DNA of 64,000 nt. It comes from Sphingomonas profundi (GTDB lineage: Bacteria; Pseudomonadota; Alphaproteobacteria; Sphingomonadales; Sphingomonadaceae). The stretch is taken from positions 2,418,001-2,482,000 of the forward strand of contig NZ_CP046535.1 in NCBI RefSeq assembly GCF_009739515.1, written 5' to 3'. Shown piece by piece: positions 44,115 to 51,266 of this stretch. Below the pieces are notes generated by a model. It was given only the letters and a program-made list of their open reading frames with translations, ran no database searches and was not told where the DNA came from. The stretch's first letter is position 1; each line of letters begins with the position of its first letter. A program made the position numbers and the translations under genes.

Positions 44115-44349
44115 GAAGATCGGTCCAGCATCTCATCAGATACGCGTGCGATCCTCGCACGATCCGCAGGGCACGTCGACTCTCGGCGATAGTGGCATCC
44201 ACCCGCCGGATTACCTCGGATGCATTTGCTCCATCACCCAGGCCGATCTTCGTCTCACCGTCGCCGAATACGTGGACGTGCGGCGGCGCATGATCGGTCG
44301 TGTAGATGATAACCCTCAGCCCGCCCTCACGCAGAACCGTCGGCATCAT
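44107..44349 (-). CDS. DUF4160 domain-containing protein
   Basis: This 80-aa protein begins MMPTVLREGGLRVIIYTTDHAPPHVHVFGDGE, the core of the DUF4160 family with its APPHVHV motif. The ATG at 44349 overlaps the fabI stop (ATGA), and its own stop lies 8 bp inside the DUF2442 gene. DUF4160/DUF2442 pairs behave genetically like small two-gene modules, possibly toxin-antitoxin. No activity has been demonstrated that I can cite. Confidence 0.88.
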   Translation of the reverse strand: MMPTVLREGGLRVIIYTTDHAPPHVHVFGDGETKIGLGDGANASEVIRRVDATIAESRRALRIVRGSHAYLMRCWTDLHG

Positions 44350-45149
44350 GCCAGCGCGATATCGGGCGCATCCTCGGCCTTCATGCCGATCACGTTGTAG
44401 CCGGCATCGACATGGTGGATCTCGCCCGTCACCCCGCTCGCCAGGTCGGAGAGGAGGTAGACGCCGGCGCCGCCGACATCCTCGATCGTCACGTTGCGGC
44501 GCAGCGGTGCGTTCAGCTCGTTCCACTTCAGGATGTAGCGGAAATCGCCGATGCCGCTGGCCGCCAGCGTCTTGATCGGCCCGGCGGAGATGGCGTTGAC
44601 GCGGATATTTTCCGGCCCGAGGTCCATCGCCAGATATTTGACGCTGGTCTCCAGCGCCGCCTTGGCGACGCCCATCACGTTATAGTGCGGCACCACCTTC
44701 TCGGCGCCATAGTAGCTGAGCGTCAGGATCGCGCCGCCGTCGGGCATCATCGCACGCGCCCGCTTCGTCACCGCCACCAGCGAGTAGGCCGAGACGTTCA
44801 TCGTCAGCAGGAAATTGTCCAGGCTGGTGTCGACATAATGGCCGCGCAGCTCGTTCTTGTCGGAGAAGCCGATCGCGTGGACGAGGAAGTCGATCGTCGG
44901 CCAGCGTTGCGCCAGGGTGGCGAAGCACGTGTCGATGCTGGCCATGTCGCTCACGTCGCAATCGATCAGGAAGTCGGAGCCGACATCCGCCGCCAGCGGC
45001 CGCACCCGCTTGGCCAGCGCCTCGCCCTGGTGGCTGAACGCCATCTCGGCACCCTGTTCGCCCAGCGCCTTCGCAATGCCCCACGCCAGCGACCGATCAT
45101 TCGCCAGCCCCATGATCAGGCCGCGTTTCCCTTCCATCAGGCCTGCCAT
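44346..45149 (-). CDS. fabI: Enoyl-[acyl-carrier-protein] reductase (NADH)
   Basis: This is the last reductive step of fatty-acid elongation, and the triclosan target. The 267-aa short-chain dehydrogenase-like protein has the FabI cofactor motif GLIMGLANDRSLAWGIAKALGEQGAE and the catalytic Tyr-X6-Lys arrangement in LSYYGAEKVVPHYNVMGVAKAALE. It also has SAGPIKTLAASGIGDF and the C-terminal VDAGYNVIGM. It starts 10 bp after the YihY gene and overlaps the DUF4160 gene downstream. Confidence 0.97.
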   Translation of the reverse strand: MAGLMEGKRGLIMGLANDRSLAWGIAKALGEQGAEMAFSHQGEALAKRVRPLAADVGSDFLIDCDVSDMASIDTCFATLAQRWPTIDFLVHAIGFSDKNELRGHYVDTSLDNFLLTMNVSAYSLVAVTKRARAMMPDGGAILTLSYYGAEKVVPHYNVMGVAKAALETSVKYLAMDLGPENIRVNAISAGPIKTLAASGIGDFRYILKWNELNAPLRRNVTIEDVGGAGVYLLSDLASGVTGEIHHVDAGYNVIGMKAEDAPDIALA

Positions 45150-45159
45150 TATCGCTCCC

Positions 45160-46104
45160 TCAAGCCGTGTCCGGCGCTTCCCTTACGCGCGACCCGGGGG
45201 TTTCCGCCAGTGCCGCGTTCAGATGCGCGCCGATGACCAGACCGAAGCCGACCAGCCAGAAGAAGAACAGCGCGATGATCGTGCCCGCCAGCCCGCCATA
45301 GGTGCGGTCATAGCCGCCCAGCAGCGCCAGCGCGTGCGGCAGCGCCATCGTCACCGACATCCACCACAAGGCGGTGAACATCGCCCCCGGCCACTTCGGG
45401 CAGGCCGAGAGGCGGTATTTGGACGGCGTAAGCGAGTAGAACAGGAAGTAGAGCGCCACCGCCAGCATCGCCAGCGGCGCCAGCCGGCCGAGGCCGATCC
45501 ACCGCCCCATATCGGATGCGAAGGGCAGTAGGCGGGTGATGAACTGCTCCGCCGCCGTCAGCAGCACCTGCGCGCTGAACGCCGCCAGCGCCATCACCAC
45601 CGATACGATGATCAGCGCCGCCGACGTCATGCGATAGTGCCAGAAGGCACGCGAATAGCCGGTGCCGTAGGCGCGGCGCAGGATGTCGCGGATCGTCTCG
45701 ATGAAGCTGCCGACCGTCCACAGGCCCACCAGCGCGCCCAGCCACAGCAGCGATCCGGTGCGCGCGGCCAGCACGTCCATGATCGGCTGGCGCAGCAGTT
45801 GGGCGACGGCCGGCGGCACCGTGCGCAGGAAGCTGTCGATCGCCCGCAGCGTATCCGGCCCGTGGCCGAAGAACTGCGCCAACGCCGCCAGGATGATGAA
45901 GAACGGAAACAGCGTGAGCAGCGCCAGATAGGCCAGGTTGCCGGCGTGGATGAAGCCATCCGAGTAGACGCCGACCGCCACCCGCTTCAGCACCGCGAAC
46001 GCCTTGCTGCCCGGCCGCACCCGATCCAGCGAGCGATCGAAGCGGCTGCGAACTGCCCCGCGCTTGGCCCGTTCCTCTGGCGTCTCGGGCGAGATCTCCT
46101 GCAC
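45160..46104 (-). CDS. YihY/BrkB-family inner-membrane protein
   Basis: The 314-aa protein has six predicted transmembrane helices and the family segments NLAYLALLTLFPFFIILAAL, LWLGALVGLWTVGSFIETIRDILRRAYG, and YDRTYGGLAGTIIALFFFWLVGFGLVIGAHLNAAL. The family was once annotated as ribonuclease BN; that activity is not supported, and the function is still unclear. Translation starts at GTG 46104, 6 bp after the DnaJ-type gene stop. The basic N-terminus is cytoplasmic. Confidence 0.92.
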   Translation of the reverse strand: MQEISPETPEERAKRGAVRSRFDRSLDRVRPGSKAFAVLKRVAVGVYSDGFIHAGNLAYLALLTLFPFFIILAALAQFFGHGPDTLRAIDSFLRTVPPAVAQLLRQPIMDVLAARTGSLLWLGALVGLWTVGSFIETIRDILRRAYGTGYSRAFWHYRMTSAALIIVSVVMALAAFSAQVLLTAAEQFITRLLPFASDMGRWIGLGRLAPLAMLAVALYFLFYSLTPSKYRLSACPKWPGAMFTALWWMSVTMALPHALALLGGYDRTYGGLAGTIIALFFFWLVGFGLVIGAHLNAALAETPGSRVREAPDTA

Positions 46105-46110
46105 GGGCGG

Positions 46111-47064
46111 CTAGACGCCCAGCCCCGCCCTTGGGTTGCGCGCGGCGCCGCCGCTCCACCGCTCGACGAACGCCTCCAGCTCGGCATCGTCGGCCGGGAT
46201 GTCGATCGCCAGGGTGACGAGCTGATCGCCGCGGCCGCCATCCTTGCGGTGGAAGCCGCGGCCCTTCAGCCGCAGCACCTTGCCGGATGTGGCGCCGCGC
46301 GGCACCGTCAGCTTCACCGCGCCCTCCACGGTCGGCGTCGTCACCGCCGCGCCCTTCACCGCCTCGTCCAGGCCGATCGGCAGGTCCAGCCGCACGTCGT
46401 CGCCGTCGCGGGTGAAGAAGCGGTGGGGGCGCACCTCGATCGTCAGCATCGCATCGCCGGCGCCGCCGGGGCCGATCTCGCCCTTGCCGGTCAGGCGCAT
46501 CTGGGTGCCGTCCTCCACGCCCGCCGGCAGCTTGATGTCGATCGTCTTGCCGTCGGAGAGGGTCACGCGCTGCGGCTTCAGCGCCGCCGCCTCCTCGAAC
46601 GGCACGGAGAGGCGATAGGCCACGTTGGCGCCCTTCGGCGCGGGCCGGCGCGCGCCGCCGCCGAAGCCGGGGTTGAAGCCGCCACGCCCGCGACCGCCGG
46701 CGGCGCCGCCGAACAGCCCCTCGAAGATGTCGCCGAAGTCGCCGCCCTCGCCATTGAACTCGAAGCCGCCCTGCCCGCCGCCGGCCCCGGGGCGGAAGCC
46801 GCCGCCCCCGCCGCCGCCACCGAAGCCGAACGGCGCCTTGGGATTGCCCTGCTCGTCGATCTCGCCGCGATCGTAGCGGGCGCGCTTGTCCTTGTCGGTC
46901 AGCAGGTCGTAGGCCGCCGTCACGTCGGCGAACCGCTCCGTAGCCTTCGGATTGTCCTGATTGCGGTCCGGGTGCAGCTCCTTCGCCAGCCGGCGATAGG
47001 CCTTCTTGATCGCGGCCTCGTCCGCGCCGCGTTCCACGCCGAGTTTCGAATATAGGTCCGCCAT
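46111..47064 (-). CDS. DnaJ C-terminal-domain co-chaperone (CbpA-like, no zinc finger)
   Basis: The 317-aa protein has a J domain (residues about 1-70) with the HPD motif (LAKELHPDRNQDNP), a long Gly/Phe-rich linker (residues about 85-150, including PFGFGGGGGGGGF), and the two-part DnaJ C-terminal substrate domain. There are no CXXCXGXG repeats, so it is a class B (CbpA-type) co-chaperone that would stimulate DnaK. ATG 47064 gives the canonical MADLYSKLGVERGADEAAIKKAYR. It heads the run that includes yihY, fabI and aroC. Confidence 0.94.
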   Translation of the reverse strand: MADLYSKLGVERGADEAAIKKAYRRLAKELHPDRNQDNPKATERFADVTAAYDLLTDKDKRARYDRGEIDEQGNPKAPFGFGGGGGGGGFRPGAGGGQGGFEFNGEGGDFGDIFEGLFGGAAGGRGRGGFNPGFGGGARRPAPKGANVAYRLSVPFEEAAALKPQRVTLSDGKTIDIKLPAGVEDGTQMRLTGKGEIGPGGAGDAMLTIEVRPHRFFTRDGDDVRLDLPIGLDEAVKGAAVTTPTVEGAVKLTVPRGATSGKVLRLKGRGFHRKDGGRGDQLVTLAIDIPADDAELEAFVERWSGGAARNPRAGLGV

Positions 47065-47239
47065 GCCCTGCCCGTTACGGTATGCTCGCGCGGACCGCCA
47101 TCTGTTGCAGATCCGCCACAGGTCAGATGTGCAGTCCCGCCGGCTTGCGCAAGACCAAAGTTTCGCGATGCGCGCGGCACGATGTCGGCACATTCGCGTT
47201 CATCGCGGTCCAACCCTCAGGCACAGGCGACGAACGCGC

Positions 47240-48343
47240 GTGGCACCCTTCTCCTGCCCCAACTGCAACCGCCTGCTGCATTTCGAGGTGCGCATCTGCC
47301 CCGCCTGCCACTTCACCCTCGGCTACGATCCCGCGTCCGACGCCTTCCTGTTCCTCGGCGACAATCTGACCACCTGGCGCGACGGCGCGGGCAACCCGCA
47401 CGAGGTGCGGGTGTGCGAGAACAATAACGGCTTCGAGGTGTGCAACTGGCTGGTCGGCGCCGCCGAGCCGACGCCCTTCTGCCGGGCCTGCCGGCACAAC
47501 CGCATGATCCCGGACCTCACGATCGCGACCGTGCCGGAACGCTGGGGCAAGGTGGAGGCGGCCAAGCGCCGGCTGTTCCACACCCTGCTGCGGCTGGGCG
47601 TGCCGATCGAGACGCATCCCGAGGCGCAGGCCAGCGGTCTGCCGCAGGGGCTGACCTTCGATCTGCTCTACGATCCCGTGGCGGAGATGAACGGCCAGCC
47701 GCAGATCCTCACCGGCCACAATGGCGGCCTGATCACGCTGAACCTGATCGAGGCCGACGATGTCGAGCGCGAGCGCATCCGCCGCGAGATGGGCGAGCCC
47801 TATCGCACCCTGCTGGGCCACTTCCGCCACGAGGTGGGCCATTATTACTGGGATCGGCTGATCCGCCACGATGCGGAGGAGCTCCAGCGGTTCCGTGCCG
47901 TGTTCGGCGACGAGACGCTCGATTACGCCTCCGCGCTGCAGAACCACTATAGCAGCGGCAAGGCGTGGACCGACGATTATGTGAGCTTCTACGCCACATC
48001 CCATCCGTGGGAGGATTTCGCCGAGACCTTCGCCCACCTGCTCCACATCGTCGATACGCTGGCGGCGCTGGGCGGCTTCGGCACCCGGCTCGATCCGTTT
48101 CCGGGGCCGGAGGCGCATCCCGGCGCGGCGGTTGCGTTCGACCCCTATCGCGCGGCGACGGACGATCTCGTCGCGCAGATCGTGCCCTATTCCTTCGCCC
48201 TCAACGCGATCAACCGCAGCATGGGCCAGCCGGATCTCTACCCGTTCCATCTTTCTGCGGCGGTCACGGCCAAGCTGGACTATGTCAACGCGATGATCGC
48301 CCGCACCAGCGTCCGGCCCATGGCCCCGACCGTGGCCGATTGA
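47240..48343 (+). CDS. Zinc-ribbon putative metallopeptidase (Peptidase_Mx type)
   Basis: This 367-aa protein starts at GTG 47240 with a four-Cys zinc ribbon (FSCPNCNRLL ... ICPACHF) and a second Cys cluster (FCRACRHN). The catalytic-type motif is GHFRHEVGHYYWDRL (HEXXH with downstream residues SHPWEDFAETFAHLLHIVDTL), fitting the zinc-binding putative metallopeptidase family. No export signal is visible, so it is probably cytoplasmic; the substrate is unknown. It is divergent from the DnaJ-type gene. The 160 bp after its stop show nothing notable. Confidence 0.88.
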   Translation: MAPFSCPNCNRLLHFEVRICPACHFTLGYDPASDAFLFLGDNLTTWRDGAGNPHEVRVCENNNGFEVCNWLVGAAEPTPFCRACRHNRMIPDLTIATVPERWGKVEAAKRRLFHTLLRLGVPIETHPEAQASGLPQGLTFDLLYDPVAEMNGQPQILTGHNGGLITLNLIEADDVERERIRREMGEPYRTLLGHFRHEVGHYYWDRLIRHDAEELQRFRAVFGDETLDYASALQNHYSSGKAWTDDYVSFYATSHPWEDFAETFAHLLHIVDTLAALGGFGTRLDPFPGPEAHPGAAVAFDPYRAATDDLVAQIVPYSFALNAINRSMGQPDLYPFHLSAAVTAKLDYVNAMIARTSVRPMAPTVAD

Positions 48344-48503
48344 GCGGGCGCGTGCCGGTTGGCCCCAACCCCGCGCGCCTCGGCTTCGCCCGGCGGGTTC
48401 CTTCGCCCGCCGCCGCGCGGCAAGGGCAGGCCGCCCGGCGGCCGCTGACGCCGGCGCCGCCCGCAACCGTATCCGTCACCTTCGGCGACAATCGGAGCGC
48501 ATC

Positions 48504-49382
48504 ATGACAGAGACCCCAACCTATACGCCCCCCGCAATCTGGACCTGGGAGAAGGCCAGCGGCGGCCGCTTCGCCAACATCAACCGCCCGATCGCCGGCG
48601 CCACGCACGAGAAGGCGCTGCCCGTCGGCCGCCATCCGCTGCAGCTCTACTCGCTGGCGACGCCCAACGGGCAGAAGGTGACGATCCTGCTGGAGGAGCT
48701 GCTCGAACTCGGCCACGCCGGCGCGGAATATGACGCCTGGCTGATCCGCATCGGCGACGGCGACCAGTTCGGCAGCGGCTTCGTGGGCGTGAACCCCAAT
48801 TCGAAGATCCCGGCGCTGCTGGACCGGAGCGGCGCGGAGCCGATCCGCGTGTTCGAATCGGGCGCGATCCTGATGCACCTAGCTGAGAAGTTCGGTGCCC
48901 TGCTGCCCACCGCGCCGGCCGCCCGCGCCGAATGCCTGTCCTGGCTGTTCTGGCAGATGGGCAGCGCGCCCTATCTCGGCGGCGGCTTCGGCCACTTCTA
49001 CGCCTATGCCCCGGTCAAGATCGAATATGCGATCGATCGCTTCGCCATGGAGGCGAAGCGCCAGCTCGACGTGCTCGACCGGCGCCTGGCGGAGAGCGCG
49101 TTCATCGCTGGCCCCGACTATACCATCGCCGACATCGCGATCTGGCCCTGGTATGGCGGCCTGGTGCGAGGCGCCGCCTACGACGCGGCGGAGTTCCTCT
49201 CCGTGCACGAATATGCCAACGTCGTGCGCTGGGCCGCAGCCATCGCGGACCGGCCGGCGGTAAGGCGCGGCCGCATCGTCAACCGCATCGTCGGCGATCC
49301 GTCCGAGCAGCTGCACGAGCGGCACGACGCCGGCGACTTCCTGACCGGGACGGAGGACAAGCGCGCGCCGGCATCGTCGTAG
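48504..49382 (+). CDS. yghU: Glutathione-dependent disulfide-bond oxidoreductase (YghU-like GST)
   Basis: The 292-aa glutathione-transferase homologue has the extended N-terminus characteristic of E. coli YghU (WTWEKASGGRFANINRPIAGATHEKALPVGRHPLQLYSLATPNGQKVT). A thioredoxin-like GST-N domain (NPNSKIPALLD, FESGAILMHLAEKFG) and a helical GST-C domain (GPDYTIADIAIWPWYGGL) follow. YghU binds two glutathiones and has disulfide reductase activity. ATG 48504 fits the family start. It stands as an apparent single gene before the alcohol dehydrogenase. Confidence 0.94.
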   Translation: MTETPTYTPPAIWTWEKASGGRFANINRPIAGATHEKALPVGRHPLQLYSLATPNGQKVTILLEELLELGHAGAEYDAWLIRIGDGDQFGSGFVGVNPNSKIPALLDRSGAEPIRVFESGAILMHLAEKFGALLPTAPAARAECLSWLFWQMGSAPYLGGGFGHFYAYAPVKIEYAIDRFAMEAKRQLDVLDRRLAESAFIAGPDYTIADIAIWPWYGGLVRGAAYDAAEFLSVHEYANVVRWAAAIADRPAVRRGRIVNRIVGDPSEQLHERHDAGDFLTGTEDKRAPASS

Positions 49383-49485
49383 CCGGCGCCGCCGCGATCC
49401 ATCGAAAAAAGCGCGGGCCGGTCTCACGATCGCCACGCCGGACGCCTATGTGCCGCCGCGACGACCAAGCAAGGATATCTCCCGC

Positions 49486-50538
49486 ATGCCGATCAAGGCC
49501 TATGGCGCCACCGCCGCCGACGTACCGCTCGAACCGATGGACATCCAGCGCCGCGCGCCCGCCGCGCACGACGTGCAGATCGCCATCGCCTATTGCGGCG
49601 TCTGCCACTCCGATCTGCACCAAGTCCGCAGCGAGTGGGGCGGCACGCTCTATCCCTGCGTGCCCGGCCACGAGATCGTCGGCCGGGTGACGGCGGTGGG
49701 CGATGCGGTGACGCGGTTCGCGGTCGGCGAGATCGTCGGCGTGGGTTGCATGGTAGACAGCTGCCAGCATTGCTCCGCCTGCGCGGAGGGGCTGGAGCAG
49801 TTCTGCGAGAACGGCTTTACCGGCACCTATAACGCCCCCACCGACGAGCAGCCCGGCCACACGCTCGGCGGCTACACCCAAGCGATCGTGGTGGACGACA
49901 AGTTCGTGCTGAAGATCCGCCATCCGGAGGATCAGCTCGCCGCCGTCGCGCCACTGCTGTGCGCCGGCATCACCACCTATTCGCCGCTGCGCCACTGGCA
50001 GGCCGGGCCGGGCAAGAAGGTGGGTATCGTCGGCATCGGCGGCCTCGGCCACATGGGCGTGAAGCTCGCCCACGCCATGGGCGCCCACGTCGTCGCCTTC
50101 ACCACCTCGCCGCACAAGCGCGACGACGCCCTCACGCTCGGTGCGGACGAGGTCGTCAACTCGCGTGACGACGCGCAGATGCAGGCGCACGCCGGCAGCT
50201 TCGACTTCATCCTCGATACGGTGGCCGCCAGCCACGATCTCGATGCCTTCACCGCTCTGCTGAAGCGGGACGGCACGCTCACCATGGTGGGCGTGCCGGA
50301 GCATCCGCACCCCAGCCCGACGATCGGCATGCTGGTGTTCGGGCGCAAGTCGATCGCCGGATCGCTGATCGGCGGCATCGCCGAGACGCAGGAGATGCTC
50401 GATTTCTGCGCCGAGCACGGCATCGTCGCCGATATCGAGATGATCGCGATCCAGCAGATCGACGAGGCGTATGACCGGATGCAGCGCAGCGACGTGAAGT
50501 ACCGCTTCGTCATCGACAACGCGACCCTCGCCGCCTGA
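49486..50538 (+). CDS. Zinc-dependent alcohol dehydrogenase (YahK/CAD type)
   Basis: This 350-aa medium-chain dehydrogenase has the catalytic-zinc ligands in CGVCHSDLH and PGHEIVG, structural-zinc cysteines in SCQHCSACAEGLEQFCENG, and the Rossmann motif GIVGIGGLGHMGVKLAHAMG followed by FTTSPHKRDDA, consistent with NADP(H) preference. It resembles YahK/cinnamyl-alcohol-type aldehyde reductases of broad specificity. ATG 49486 follows AAGGATATCTCCCGC; a longer frame from 49450 lacks a ribosome site. Confidence 0.94.
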   Translation: MPIKAYGATAADVPLEPMDIQRRAPAAHDVQIAIAYCGVCHSDLHQVRSEWGGTLYPCVPGHEIVGRVTAVGDAVTRFAVGEIVGVGCMVDSCQHCSACAEGLEQFCENGFTGTYNAPTDEQPGHTLGGYTQAIVVDDKFVLKIRHPEDQLAAVAPLLCAGITTYSPLRHWQAGPGKKVGIVGIGGLGHMGVKLAHAMGAHVVAFTTSPHKRDDALTLGADEVVNSRDDAQMQAHAGSFDFILDTVAASHDLDAFTALLKRDGTLTMVGVPEHPHPSPTIGMLVFGRKSIAGSLIGGIAETQEMLDFCAEHGIVADIEMIAIQQIDEAYDRMQRSDVKYRFVIDNATLAA

Positions 50539-50635
50539 CCCATGCCGCGCGTCGTGGCCGCAAGGAACGGCCACGGCGCTTGCGGAGCGGACGGCGATTT
50601 GCTCCACTCCCTCCTGCCATCTGGGGGGATCGACG

Positions 50636-51091
50636 ATGAAGACGCCGCTGCTGCTCGCCACCGCACTGCTCGCCGCCGCGCCCGCCGGGGCGGCCCCCGT
50701 CACCCACTATCCGCCCGCGGCCATGCCGGGGATGCCAGGCATGGCCAAGGGGCCGCCGTTCAGCGCCGCCGTGATGGCCGGCGACACGCTCTATCTGTCC
50801 GGCACGACCGATACCGATCCGGCCACCGGCAAGCCGCCGGCGGACGTGGCGGCCGGCGCGCGGCTGGTGATGGAGAATATCAGGCGCTCGGTGGAGAAGG
50901 CCGGCCTCACCATGAACGATCTCGTCTGGGTGCAGGTGTTCGCCACCAATCTGGCCGATTACGCCGCGTTCAACGACGTCTATCGCACCTACTTCACCGG
51001 CCCGCTGCCGGCGCGTGCCTTCATCGGCGCCGGCAGCCTGCTGGGCGGCGCGCATTTCGAGGTGATGGGGATCGCCGTCCGCGCCCGGTAG
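50636..51091 (+). CDS. Exported RidA/YjgF-family protein
   Basis: A signal peptide (LLLATALLAAAPAGAAP) precedes a RidA fold (PPFSAAVMAGDTLYLSGTTDTDPATGKPPADVAAGARLVMENIRRSVEKAGLTMNDLVWVQVFATNLADYAAFNDVYRTYF ... ARAFIGAGSLLGGAHFEVMGIAV). Cytosolic RidA hydrolyses reactive 2-aminoacrylate imines with a conserved Arg; here the corresponding position reads PLPARAFIG, so that Arg appears retained. Export to the periplasm is unusual for the classic role, and the function is unassigned. ATG 50636 follows GGGGGGATCGACG. Confidence 0.88.
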   Translation: MKTPLLLATALLAAAPAGAAPVTHYPPAAMPGMPGMAKGPPFSAAVMAGDTLYLSGTTDTDPATGKPPADVAAGARLVMENIRRSVEKAGLTMNDLVWVQVFATNLADYAAFNDVYRTYFTGPLPARAFIGAGSLLGGAHFEVMGIAVRAR

Positions 51092-51266
51092 GGCCTTGAC
51101 CCGCGGATCCGTCCGTCGCCGGGGGCGCCAGGCGCGCGCATCCTCGTCGATGGGGCCTGTTTAGCTGCCGCTGAGGCGGTGGCGCGGCATGTCGTGAGAC
51201 GGTCGCCAAAGCGCAACCAATGCGTCATGCAGCAATCCTAATGCCGGTCGAACAGGGGGACATGCC

